From Ciborinia camelliae (Eukaryota; Ascomycota; Leotiomycetes; Helotiales; Sclerotiniaceae), in NCBI GenBank assembly GCA_025890175.1, contig JANPYM010000002.1, positions 46,876-110,875 on the forward strand: 64,000 nucleotides of DNA, in the 5' to 3' direction. Numbering within the stretch: the stretch's first letter is position 1; each line of letters starts with the position of its first letter. Made by a program: the position numbers and the translations under genes. Shown here piece by piece: positions 1 through 12,506 of the stretch. The notes under the pieces were generated by a model. The model was not told the DNA's origin. It made no database searches and saw only the letters and a program-made list of their open reading frames with translations.

Positions 1-3000
1 TAAATTCTGTTAATTTATTTAATAAATTAATTTTATATATTTTGTTATTTATTAATAATAATATAAATAATTTAGTTTATTTATTTATAATAATATTTTT
101 ACTTTTTTTTTATATAAATATATTGAAATTTAAAAATAATTTATATATTATAAAAATTAATAAACTATTTTTTTTTTATAAAATATTTATAATTTATTGT
201 TAAATTTTAATTTTGTAAATTTTTTTTATAATTTTTTGAATTATAATAATTTTTTAAAATATTATGGCAATAAATAGGTTATTGTTAATTATTTAGGAAT
301 ATATTTTAAATATAAAAAATATAAAAATAAAACTATTTAGTTTTGCAATATTGTTAATCGTTTTAATAATTATTTAAAATATTAATTTTTTTAAAATTTT
401 TAAATTTGTTAGTTTTTTAAAGATAATAATATATATATAATGAAATGGGTAATAATAATATTTTATAATTCTAATAAAATTGTAAGTTTTAATTGATATA
501 TATTTTGTAGTGATTTTTATAAATATTATATTTTGTTTAAATTTTTTATTAACAAAATTTTTTTTAATATTATAAATAATATAATTTGGTAATTTAAAAT
601 AAATATTTAGTTAATATTTTTTTAATATATTTTATATATATTTTATTAATATATTATTAAATTATTAAATAGTTTAAAAACGAATTAATTCGTTTATAAT
701 GTAAAGTATTAATTTGTTTTTAATATATATTATATTTATAAAAATAAAATAATTAAATTTAATATTATTTTGTAATATAAATTTGAAATATTCTAATAAC
801 TTTTTGTATAATTAATAATATATATAATATTTAATAAAATATTTAATATTTGTAATGTTTTTATTATATTCTGTATATTTAAAAATTTATTAAAACTTTT
901 ATATCAAAAAATAATTAAAACGATAATATAAATAATAAAGCTTAATATTAATAAAATAATAATTGTTTTTTATAATAGTTTTTTGTATAAATATAATAAA
1001 ACAAATTTTTTATAATAAAAAAATATAATTGTTATATTGAATAATAAAATATTTTCGTTTTAAAATAATTAATATATTAATAAAATTATTAAAAAAATAT
1101 TTTATTTTGTTTATATTTATTAAATTAAAAAAAAACGGGATATTAGTTTGAATAATATAAAATTTAATAATTTTGAAAAATAATTAAAATAAAAATAAAT
1201 TAATAAATAATATTATATTTATATTAAAATTAATATTAATAGTTTTTATTATTTTTTTGTTAATTTTATTTTTAAAAAACTTTTATTAAATTAAATATTA
1301 ATTATATTTAATTATAAAACGTTTTATAATATTTGTATTAATTATAATACTATAGAATTTGTTTTTGTTATATTAAAAAATAACTATAAACTGTTTTTAA
1401 ATTTTATTAATAATAATATAAAGAATTATATAATTTAATAATTTTATAAGAATTTCTTAAAATTAAATAAATTTTAATATTATAAAATAAGTTTTTTTAA
1501 GTTTATCCTTATTTTCATTTTGAAAATCCAATTTTAAAAAGAAAATATTAATATTCTTATTATTAAAATCTTTAAATTTACTTTTAAAAAATTTTTCTTT
1601 ATAATTAATAAAAAATAAATCAAAACGTTTATTAAACATATTATTATTTTTATTTTTAAACTTTTTTCAATATTTATATCAGAATTTTTTTTATTTTTTC
1701 TTTAAATAATTTATTAATCTGTATTTATCTTTTTTGCAAATTTAATATTTTTTATTTTTTTGTAATTAATATAATCGATTTTTCGAATTAACATAAAGAT
1801 TATTATTATTACAATATTTGCAATCTGTAAACAATATTAAATTGATTAATATTTTCAAATAGATTTTCTTTTATATATTTATTAATTATTTGAATTAATT
1901 GATAAAATTTATAATATTAAATTTTGAATTATAATAAATATATAAACAAACTTTAATATTTTTATAAATTATAATAAATTTATTATAAAAAAATTCTAAA
2001 TAACAAAATTTAAAATCGAAATATTATTAAAACTATTATAATTTTTTAATAAAAATTAAAAAATATTTATTAAACATTTTGTTATTATATTTAATTTATT
2101 TAATATATTTCAATAATATTTATTTCCCTCAAAATTATATTTAATATAATTATAAAGTTTTATAAATATTATTAATAAATTTTTTTTTATAATATAATAA
2201 AAAATCAAAATATTGTTTTTAAATATTAAAAAAAAAACTTTAAAAAATAGATTTTTCGATATTTTTGTATATTGTACGATTTTATAAAAAATTAAAAGTT
2301 TGTAATCGAAATTATTGTTTTTTTTGTTATATTTTTTTTCAAATAAATAGAATTTCTAAAAATTGATTAGGATTTATATATTTGAAATTATAAATATATA
2401 AAAATTGTTTTTAATCTTATTATTTTATTTATAATATTCGTTTTTATTATTATTATTATTAAAATTATAATCAAAATTGTTTAAATTGTTATTATTATTA
2501 TTCTTACAATTATATTTCAACTTTTTATTATTTTTTTTTTATTTAAAATTTATATAAATTTAATAAAAAACATTATTAAATCGAAATTTTAATATAAAAA
2601 TGTTTTTATTTTTTAAATATTCTTTTATTTGCTTTTTTATTTATAATATATATTCGATATTTTATACAATTTAATAAAGAATTATAATTGAGTCAATTTT
2701 AATAATCTGAATATAAATGTTTTAAATACAAAATATTTTCTGAAATTATTGTAAATAGATTTTTTTAACAATTTTAAGTTTTATAACTATAAACATATTA
2801 AAATTATTATAAAAAATATCGATAAAATCTTTATTATAAATATTCTTCTTTTTATATTATTTATATTTAAACTTAATATATAAAATAAATTCATTAAAAT
2901 TAATATCACAAAATTTAGATAATCCCTACACTTCCACAAACTATTTTATAAAATATACCTCATCATTAATTTACAAATTGCAAAACTTAATAAATATAAT

Positions 3001-6000
3001 TAATATCGTTAATACCAATATATTTTTAAAATAATTATTATTTATAAAAATAAATAAATAATAAATAATTTTTAATAAAAAAAATAATTATAAATAATAA
3101 AATAAAATTGCAAAATAAAAAAAAATAGTTTTTTGTATATAATACTACATAAAGAATATATAATAAATACAGATTGTAATTATAAATAGTTTAAATATTA
3201 TTTTTTATATTTTTAATTCGCTAATTTGTTTTAAAAATAAAAAAAATAATACTTTTAATATTTTAATAAAAACTAATACCTTTGTTATTGAAAATTTAAA
3301 CTTTTTAAATATAATTTTTAATTACAATAATATAAAATATATTCTTAAACAAAACAAATTTCGAATTAAAAGTATAATTAATCTTTACTTTTTAATTTTG
3401 ATTTTATTAAAATAATATAATCAATATTATTATAATAATATAATTATTTAATATTTATAATTTTTTTAAATTATATACCAATCTTAAATTCTACAAAAAA
3501 TCATAATATTTTTTTAATAAAAACCTAAGGTTTTTAATTTATAATATTATTAATTAATATTAATATTAATATAATTTCAAAAATATAAAGTATTTTTAAT
3601 CTATAATATATATTAATAATTTTTGATTTATAAAGCTATATTAAAGTAAATGATTATATAGAGGTTTAATACTGTATTAGAACGTACTAGAACGCACTAG
3701 GCGTTCTAGTAGGTTCGCGATGCTAGTCGAACCGTCACGTGCCTGATCACGTGCAGGTCACGTGACCGGTAGGTCACATGATTTCCCCAACACTAATATT
3801 CCAATTATTTATAAACAAAATATTTCTTATTTTTCAAATAAAAATAATTATTATAATTAATATATTTCTTATAATTTTTATTATAATCTTTATTGTTTTT
3901 ATATTTTTTATCAAAATAAAATGTTTTATTTTTTTCGGAATAAGTTTTTTTATAAATAATAATTGAAAAATGTAGGTTTTTAAAAAAGATTAAAACGTTT
4001 TTGATTAATTTATAATAAACAATAAAACAAGTTTTAACGATTTAATAAATATTAATAATTTTTTAATAAAAATAATTTAATATTTATAAATTCTTATTTA
4101 ATTCTTTTTATAAATAATAAAATTTATTAATTATAATTTATAAATATTTTTTGATAATCTTTTTTTTGTTTTTAATAATTATTATAACAAATATTATATT
4201 TTTTTAATAATATAATATTTCTTATTTGTACTTATTATTTTCAAATATCAAAACAATTATATAATATATTTTTTTTAATTTCTAAAATATATTATTAAAG
4301 TTTGTATAATAATAATTAAATATCATTTTTATTAATATTATTAAAAAAACTTTTATTTAAAAAATATAATTAATATTAATTCTTTAATAATAATTAACAA
4401 AAATAAAAAATTTAAAATCGAAATTATTATTTTAATTAATATATTTTTTAAAAATATTATACAATTTATTAAGATTATTGAAATTTTGATTAATATTTAG
4501 AATTTTAATAAAATTGATATTTAATGATTTTGGTTTTTTTAATTCTTTAAACTAATATTTTTACGGATGGGGTAATGTTAAATCCAAATCATTATTATAA
4601 TTGAAATTATTATTTAAAAAATTGCTAAATAGTTTTTTAGAAGATTGAAATAATTTATTATATTTTTGAGATTTAATAAAAACAATATTGTTTTTAAAAA
4701 TTAATATTTTTTTTTAAAAATTAGTTTTATTTTTTTTTAATAAAGTTTTAAATGATTTTAATAGAATTAAAAATGATTCAAGTTTAATTAATAATTCAAA
4801 TTTTATAATATTTTGATATTCAAATATATTTTGTAATAAAAAATATAAGTTTTTTTTTTATCGATTTTTTTATTTTTAAATATTTGTAATATAAATAATT
4901 ATAATAAAAAACTTTTAATTTGAAATTGATTAAATTTTATTATTAAAGAATCGAATTTTTGATAAATTGAAATATTTTGAATAAATGGGATTGGGGTATT
5001 TTAAATATCAAATTTTGTAAAATTAAAATGTTATAGAAAGGTTTTATATTATAATATTTTTTATAATTATTTAGTTTTTTATTTTTGTATAAAAAAAATT
5101 AATTAACTTTTTTTTTTTTAATATTTTATTTAATAAAAATAATAAAGAATTTTTGTAAAATATATTATTCGAAAATTTAATTTGAAAATAAAAATTTAAT
5201 AGTTTTTATTTTTTGTTTTTAATTTTTTGAATATATTTTAATAATTTTGAAAATCAAAATTTGAAGTGATAATTTATTAAAGTTTTTTTTATTTTATTAT
5301 TAATTTATTTATAATATATAATATAAAAAATTTTAAAAAATGTTAGATAAATATTTGATTTTTTATTTATAATGTTTTTTTTAATATATATTTTGTAAGA
5401 TTTTAATTTATTGCAAATTTTAAAAAAAAAATGTATTTTGATATATTAAAGATATTTTATTTTTTAATTTAAAAAGATTTTGAAATAAAATTTTTATAAT
5501 TTATTATTATATAAATATTTTAATTTAAAAATATATAATTTATATTTATAATATTTTTTTAAATTTGTATAAAAACTTTTTAAATTAATATTATTGTTTT
5601 ATTTTTTATTAAATATTTTATAGATTATTATTTTGATTTATAATAAAATAAAAAATTTTAATTGTATAAAAATATTATTGATTTTATAAATATATTTAAT
5701 ATATAAATAAAAATAATAAATAAAAATAAATCTAAATTTTTTTGTATAATAAAATCAAAATGTTTATTATAAATTGTTTTAAATAAAATTTTTTTGAAAT
5801 AAATATTTTTGTTTATAAAATATAAAAATAGATATATTATAATATAAAAACTTATATTTTTTTATAATACAATTATTAATTTTATTTATTTTATAATTAA
5901 AATATTAGATTTTTAATTTATAATATTATTTTATTAATTAATATTAAAATTATTATAAATAATAAAAAAACAAATATATTATAATATACAATATATTTAG

Positions 6001-6041
6001 TTTAAAGCTTTAAAAATTATATTATAAATCAATTATATATA
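1..6041. repeat. AT-rich, gene-free block (likely RIP-degraded repeats)
   Basis: Almost pure A/T with homopolymer runs. No open frame here looks like a protein; the longest is a low-complexity I/F string at 3778-3966. Such AT isochores in ascomycetes usually come from repeat-induced point mutation of transposons; that origin is inferred from composition. Only one GC-richer island interrupts it (3661-3792). The block continues past the second island and, in its duplicate copy, to about 8023. Confidence 0.8.
3661..3792. mobile_element. GC-rich island, probable LTR end remnant
   Basis: A ~130-bp island of balanced composition inside the AT desert. It contains three CACGTG hexamers within about 50 bp and a diverged CACATG, and ends in CACATGATTTCCCCAACA. 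The islands at 6042-6148 and 8024-8130 end almost identically (CACGTGATTTATCCAACA). A terminus ending in CCAACA (reverse TGTTGG) preceded by a CACGTG core is what fungal LTRs, particularly Copia-type, often show. No partner LTR, primer-binding site or target-site duplication was identified, so the assignment is inference. Confidence 0.4.
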
Positions 6042-6291
6042 TCCGCTAGCGTATATTAGCGCTATAGCGCGGGGGTGCCGCAAGCGGCACGCCGCGGCCG
6101 TGCGCGGCGTATGCGCAAGCGTGCCGTAGGCACGTGATTTATCCAACAGTAAGTTTAAAGGCGAAAATATTTTTAGGTGAGGTTTGCTTGTCCTCGACTG
6201 TAGGTTCCTATAGTTCGGTTGTTTGATTTGTGTTGGTAAAAATTTGACCACTGTCACAAAAAACAAAAATTCACGACCGTGACCACACTTG
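4322..6291. repeat. Copy A of a ~1.97 kb sequence repeated across the gap
   Basis: From 4322 to the gap this matches 6302-8273 essentially base for base. The differences I saw are small length changes at homopolymers: a T run near 4703-4710, an A near 4990 and an A run near 5422. Copy A is 1970 bp and copy B 1972 bp. Near-identity of AT-rich copies abutting 10 Ns suggests an unmerged assembly overlap rather than a biological duplication. Confidence 0.9.
6042..6148. mobile_element. Hairpin-dense GC island (copy A), probable LTR terminus
   Basis: About 107 bp of very GC-rich DNA in an AT background. It is packed with inverted repeats: the 12-bp palindrome GCGCTATAGCGC at 6059-6070, a 7-bp stem (GTGCCGC/GCGGCAC, AA loop) at 6075-6090, and a 6-bp stem (CGTGCC/GGCACG, GTA loop) at 6120-6134. 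It ends in CACGTGATTTATCCAACA, nearly the same terminus as the island at 3661-3792. It reads best as the surviving end of an LTR element, but no complete element is visible. Confidence 0.45.
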
Positions 6292-6301
6292 NNNNNNNNN
6301 N
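6292..6301. other. Assembly gap (10 Ns)
   Basis: Ten undetermined bases separate the two near-identical ~1.97 kb copies. The round length suggests a placeholder rather than a measured gap. Confidence 0.97.
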
Positions 6302-8273
6302 ATCATTTTTATTAATATTATTAAAAAAACTTTTATTTAAAAAATATAATTAATATTAATTCTTTAATAATAATTAACAAAAATAAAAAATTTAAAATCG
6401 AAATTATTATTTTAATTAATATATTTTTTAAAAATATTATACAATTTATTAAGATTATTGAAATTTTGATTAATATTTAGAATTTTAATAAAATTGATAT
6501 TTAATGATTTTGGTTTTTTTAATTCTTTAAACTAATATTTTTACGGATGGGGTAATGTTAAATCCAAATCATTATTATAATTGAAATTATTATTTAAAAA
6601 ATTGCTAAATAGTTTTTTAGAAGATTGAAATAATTTATTATATTTTTGAGATTTAATAAAAACAATATTGTTTTTAAAAATAATATTTTTTTTTTAAAAA
6701 TTAGTTTTATTTTTTTTTAATAAAGTTTTAAATGATTTTAATAGAATTAAAAATGATTCAAGTTTAATTAATAATTCAAATTTTATAATATTTTGATATT
6801 CAAATATATTTTGTAATAAAAAATATAAGTTTTTTTTTTATCGATTTTTTTATTTTTAAATATTTGTAATATAAATAATTATAATAAAAAACTTTTAATT
6901 TGAAATTGATTAAATTTTATTATTAAAGAATCGAATTTTTGATAAATTGAAATATTTTGAATAAATGGGATTGGGGTATTTTAAATATCAAAATTTTGTA
7001 AAATTAAAATGTTATAGAAAGGTTTTATATTATAATATTTTTTATAATTATTTAGTTTTTTATTTTTGTATAAAAAAAATTAATTAACTTTTTTTTTTTT
7101 AATATTTTATTTAATAAAAATAATAAAGAATTTTTGTAAAATATATTATTCGAAAATTTAATTTGAAAATAAAAATTTAATAGTTTTTATTTTTTGTTTT
7201 TAATTTTTTGAATATATTTTAATAATTTTGAAAATCAAAATTTGAAGTGATAATTTATTAAAGTTTTTTTTATTTTATTATTAATTTATTTATAATATAT
7301 AATATAAAAAATTTTAAAAAATGTTAGATAAATATTTGATTTTTTATTTATAATGTTTTTTTTAATATATATTTTGTAAGATTTTAATTTATTGCAAATT
7401 TTAAAAAAAAAAATGTATTTTGATATATTAAAGATATTTTATTTTTTAATTTAAAAAGATTTTGAAATAAAATTTTTATAATTTATTATTATATAAATAT
7501 TTTAATTTAAAAATATATAATTTATATTTATAATATTTTTTTAAATTTGTATAAAAACTTTTTAAATTAATATTATTGTTTTATTTTTTATTAAATATTT
7601 TATAGATTATTATTTTGATTTATAATAAAATAAAAAATTTTAATTGTATAAAAATATTATTGATTTTATAAATATATTTAATATATAAATAAAAATAATA
7701 AATAAAAATAAATCTAAATTTTTTTGTATAATAAAATCAAAATGTTTATTATAAATTGTTTTAAATAAAATTTTTTTGAAATAAATATTTTTGTTTATAA
7801 AATATAAAAATAGATATATTATAATATAAAAACTTATATTTTTTTATAATACAATTATTAATTTTATTTATTTTATAATTAAAATATTAGATTTTTAATT
7901 TATAATATTATTTTATTAATTAATATTAAAATTATTATAAATAATAAAAAAACAAATATATTATAATATACAATATATTTAGTTTAAAGCTTTAAAAATT
8001 ATATTATAAATCAATTATATATATCCGCTAGCGTATATTAGCGCTATAGCGCGGGGGTGCCGCAAGCGGCACGCCGCGGCCGTGCGCGGCGTATGCGCAA
8101 GCGTGCCGTAGGCACGTGATTTATCCAACAGTAAGTTTAAAGGCGAAAATATTTTTAGGTGAGGTTTGCTTGTCCTCGACTGTAGGTTCCTATAGTTCGG
8201 TTGTTTGATTTGTGTTGGTAAAAATTTGACCACTGTCACAAAAAACAAAAATTCACGACCGTGACCACACTTG
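6302..8273. repeat. Copy B of the ~1.97 kb sequence
   Basis: Repeats 4322-6291 with only homopolymer-length differences. Unlike copy A it continues smoothly into the non-AT-rich sequence after 8273, so copy B is the one joined to the gene-bearing part of the window. Confidence 0.9.
8024..8130. mobile_element. Hairpin-dense GC island (copy B), probable LTR terminus
   Basis: Same sequence as 6042-6148 including the palindrome, stem-loops and CCAACA end. It marks the boundary between the AT desert and ordinary DNA, consistent with an old element inserted at the edge of gene space. Its separate existence depends on whether the gap-flanking duplication is real. Confidence 0.4.
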
Positions 8274-9050
8274 CGCCAACGACCAATTTTGATTCAAGCC
8301 GCAAAAAATCCAACAAGATAATCGTCCCAACTCTGGAGCTAGCGCCAAAACTAAGGCCACAAGAAGAATTACGAAAAAAAACTTCCAATTCTTCTCCTAA
8401 CTGATAAATCAGCCGGATATAACCTTGTTCTACAAAGTTCTCGATTGGCAAATCAACAGTTAGGGTCACGCATTGCCAGACCCCTTCCGGAACACAGAGA
8501 TGGACGTAAGTTCGCTTTTGGCGGCCTCCCAAATTAAAAAAAATCTCGAGCAAGACCCCAATGCCAACTACCTCTAGCCAGCCCGATGCAAGGTGGTATT
8601 GAACCGCCGACCGCAAAGCAACCACTAAGATAAAACTTTGGTCATTACCCAATCTATGGAAGACCCCCAGTTTCGATTGAATCATCGAAACAGCAACCAA
8701 CACCTACCTTGAAGTTATCAGCCAAAGTTTCATAGCCACCTGCCCCAAAAAGGAATCCTCGAGGTCAATATCCCAAATATGACCTTCCTTGAGAGTACTG
8801 AGTAACCTCAGCGTGGATTCGATTGAAAAACAGTCTTAATATATTCTTCAGCAAGATGATATAGAACACAATCTGCCCCAGACTGCCTCTTCAGCAATTC
8901 ATGGACTATCCACAGATACATTATTTGCCACGGTCCACACAGGCACTAAACTTCTGGAACTTTCTCCATATCTCCGTACTAGGTCCACAATTGATTGATG
9001 CTATGGAGATTATTGTCTACAGTAGTGTTTGCGAACGCAATACTGTATCC
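8240..9050 (+). pseudogene. Decayed protein-coding stretch with in-frame stops
   Basis: Plus-strand frames read like protein in long blocks broken by TGA/TAG/TAA and frame changes. One block around 8240-8400 includes KSNKIIVPTLELAPKLRPQ. A second around 8399-8565 includes DPFRNTEMDVSSLLAASQ. A third spans about 8685-9000 with three internal stops. Stops of the kind C-to-T change produces (CAG to TAG, CGA to TGA) fit RIP-type decay next to the AT block. The minus-strand 155-residue open frame over 8236-8703 looks like a shadow of this. I do not recognise the ancestral family; a transposon ORF or a lost host gene are both possible. Confidence 0.35.
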
Positions 9051-9999
9051 CCACGAGGAGTTCATGCATGCACGCTGTTCTGCAACGAATTTCTGTATCT
9101 TTAAAGGCAGAAAAGTAGGTTAATCTGTCGCTAAATAAAGAAACATATTCTCGACGGGCCCTCAGGAAGGGAGTTGCGTACGATCGAATCCGCAATGATG
9201 GAGTTGTAGTCGAGTTGCCGTCCATTATAAGAATTTCAAGAGGCTGGTGATTTCTTCGACCTCGGGGTCAATTCGTAACAGATTTAGTGGAGGCATACGA
9301 ATTTATATGGCTCTATGAGAGCCTCATAATCTCTACTCGCTTTTGGTATGCTTGCCTTGCACATGTTCCTTCCCCCTGAAGATGAATTCAATTCTCTACC
9401 GAATTGGGCATTTAAACCACGAAATAGTTCATCTTCCACCAGAGGAAAGCATGTGGCAGGACCCGACACCGCTTCTGAACCAACGAAGACCTGTCCTATT
9501 TTCGAATTTGAGGGGGCTGGTTGGCATATATGTACACATGTGGGGCTAGTGGGTAGCTGTTCGCCATACATACCCACGACTACTGTGCATATAACCTCGG
9601 AGAGAGTAGTTTTGAATTTAATGAGCTCGAAGTCAATTGGAAGGTGTAATCATTTAGCTTGTAATAAATATTATATATAGAATCGAAGTGAATTCAATCA
9701 AACTTTGCTTCCCTTCTCTTCTATTTTTATAATCTTTGATCTTATAATTTAGCTGAAATTTCCTACTTTTTAGCATCTAGCACGTCCTTTCCCCCCCTAT
9801 TTCTGTCCTGTATATTTTGAAGACCCACCCACGTCACGGAACCCGAACAGCCTATAATTCAGATAAGATAAGCGAAACAGCTTCCAAAGCTTCACCGGTA
9901 TTTTTAAGTTTTGTGCTGTTGTCAATTACTTAGGTATCCATTCGACAACAAATCACAACATCAATCGTTCTACTGTCCTGGGGACACGGGGAAAGGGAA
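9051..9999. other. Intergenic stretch, no supported gene
   Basis: Overlapping short open frames exist on both strands (for example 9284-9577 minus and 9348-9680 plus), but none has a recognisable motif, domain or convincing splice structure. The last ~100 bases are the 5' flank of the Nudix gene. Confidence 0.5.
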
Positions 10000-11363
10000 A
10001 TGTCCTCCTCATCTCCTCCATCCATTACAGAATCTCTCCACAACACTCTCCTCCACATCTCACAAAATCCGTATCCATATATACCCAATCCACCAAATTG
10101 TCCTCGGCGCGCTTCCGTAGCTCTAATATTACGCATTCGTCCTTCTCGCAATGATCTCCCTCCTACCACTCCCCAAGTCTTTCCATACCCAGAACCTCCC
10201 ACCGACCAACGACTCGCGAATTTCTTCGAACAATCATGGGTGAAGAATGGCGACCCGGAGTTATTATTCATAAAACGTGCAGCGAGAGAAGGGGATAGAT
10301 GGACGAGTCATGTCGCTCTACCGGGAGGAAAAAGAGATCCGACCGATGCGAGCGATCAAGAAGTTGCAGTGAGGGAAACGAGTGAGGAGATTGGCCTAGA
10401 TCTAAGAGGTGAGAGATGTGTATATGTTGGAAACTTGCCTGAGAGGGTGGTATGTACAAGTTGGGGATCGGTGCCGTGAGTTTCCTTTTGCAGATCTCAA
10501 TTCCCAATGAAACGGAGGACGTCTTTGAGAGCAATCGCTGATGCTATTCTGGAAATAGAATAATGGTACTTTGCCCATTCCTCTTCATTTGGATATGTCC
10601 CGCATTTCCACCACTTCAACTACAACCTGCCGAAATAGCATCAACACATTGGGTTCCCTTGAGAGTCCTTCTTTCGCCATCAGTCCGTACATACGAATAT
10701 GTCAATGTATCCGATCGATTTGCTAAGCAAGGAGGAATGGTACTGAAAACTATATTGAAACCGGTAATAGGGAAAATGAGATTTTCGGCGATTCGACTAC
10801 TACCCAGCGAATCTTTATACTGCAGTTCAACGAAGGAATATTTCTCGGACGAATCACAACCTAGGAGGAATGTATTTGGGAGGGCTTATAGTTGGTTAAA
10901 GGGGGGAGAGAAAGCACAGAGCGATAGGCCTCTGTTGCTATGGGGATTGACGTTGGGTATGGTAGCTGACTTTCTCGATCAATTACCACCTCACGATTCA
11001 GTCGAGCTGTGGGAATATCCGACTTTTACTTCACCAGATATACGGATCATAATAAATATACTTACACGAAATATCAAGAAACGAAATACAGAACGATTAC
11101 GAGGGAGTGCGCATGATGGGACTGGAAATCAAACGGCAATGGATGGAGAAACAACGGCTATCACAACGGTTGAAGGCGGAGGGCCTATAATAGGAAAGAA
11201 CAAGACGAAAGAATATGCGGTGGGTGTTATGCTAGAGGGATATTATGATGCTATGAAGAAAGGTGTTTGGATTGGTGCTGGAATAAGATTAATGTCAACG
11301 CTGGCGTTAATTTTGTGGATTGTTAAGTGTTATAGATTTAGGAGTAATAGGGGTAAATTATGA
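10000..11363 (+). CDS. Nudix hydrolase with C-terminal membrane segment
   Basis: Two exons, 10000-10475 and 10559-11363. The 83-nt intron has a GTGAGT donor, TAG acceptor and phase 2. The product is 426 aa. Exon 1 carries the Nudix core: the LPGGKRDP lead and RETSEEIGL, the helix whose glutamates bind the metal that hydrolyses nucleoside-diphosphate-linked substrates. The longer GGKRDP..DASD spacing resembles the CoA-diphosphatase/NUDT7-8 branch, so a CoA or nucleotide-derivative pyrophosphatase is the best guess; the substrate is inferred. Residues near the C-terminus (about 393-416) form one hydrophobic membrane segment (GAGIRLMSTLALILWIVKC) with a short basic tail, suggesting tail anchoring. 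The first ATG is preceded by a purine-rich context and leads directly into the domain. The intron falls just after the Nudix helix. Confidence 0.85.
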
Positions 11364-12506
11364 TGTATGGATGGATATATGATCATGATGCGACATATCC
11401 AAAAGTTTATTTGTACATAATTGTTGGAGAAGGAGAGGTGCTCTATGGCAAGTGCCTATATTTAGAGTTTCTTGTGGGGTTTTTTTTCTGTTCATGGGTA
11501 ATCATATTTTGGAGAGAATGAGTGAGTGTCTATACAACCAACCTCGCCCAATTAGGTGGGAGTAAAATAGGGGTTCAGGTATATCCCATCGAGTAGATCA
11601 TGGATCGGAGCACTTGTTAGTAGTGGGTTGAGTTTCTTTTTCGCCATGTTTATCGAAATAGAACAACGAGGGTAGATTTTGTAATTCGGAGTCGAATAAT
11701 AGTTAATTATTTCCATGTTGTTTTCCTTGTGCTTCTGATTAAATTTCTGGAGATACGTCTCTTCTTGTTTGTTACTCTAACTGTCGCTATATATATGGAA
11801 GCAGAACAGGTGACACTGACGTCCAGAATGACATATCTCGTTGAAGTTACTATTACAAGACGAGAGTTGCTGGGTGTGAATTCAGATGCTGTACCTTTCA
11901 TATGTGATGGCGGGATGGGTTATGGATAGAAATAGTGTTATTCTGTTCCAAATGTTTCTGTGGGGTGCATAAGAATGGCCTTGTGGCGCGCCATCACCAC
12001 TTTCAACCGTACCAATTTAGTTCGTATCGACTTAAACCGTATTAATTTCGAACTTGCTGGGGGATTCTGGTTGAGCTTAAAGTCGCTGTAGTAAGTGTCT
12101 TTATAGCTTCTATCATTCAACAACTCGTTACAACTCAGAACCTACCCCAATCCACTCCAGTCCAATTCATTACAACCCTACATCTATCTTAATCCAACCC
12201 ATCACAATTCAAATTGTCGGTACAATCATGTAATCGTACATAGGGGCCGTACGAACTGACTAGCGTACGAACTAGCACTTCAACATCCTCTATATAAGAG
12301 ATCTACCTTAGCATACCTAGTATTATAGGAATCAAGAACAATCATACACATACATAGCATAAAGTACTTTAGACTTTGAACTATCACCAGGTTGATACCA
12401 ACACAAATACAACGTCAATATACCTCAACTCCCCACTATCAGTCAAATACTCCATCAATACCATTTATTGACAGATCTTCCATCGACTTGATACAATTTC
12501 AGCAGT
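11364..12506. other. Intergenic region upstream of the 447-aa gene
   Basis: No supported gene; short open frames at 11707-11929 and 11938-12123 lack features. A GTACGAACT direct repeat lies around 12248-12272, just upstream of a TATA-like element. Confidence 0.5.
12291..12300 (+). promoter_or_regulatory. TATA-like element (TATATAAGAG)
   Basis: TATATAAGAG lies ~210 bp upstream of the ATG at 12507, followed by a C/A-rich leader typical of highly transcribed fungal promoters. Position and sequence are seen; function is inferred. Confidence 0.45.

Noticed and set aside
8236..8703. 155-codon minus-strand open frame
   Set aside because: Lies opposite plus-strand sequence that reads more like decayed protein; no domain, no start context.
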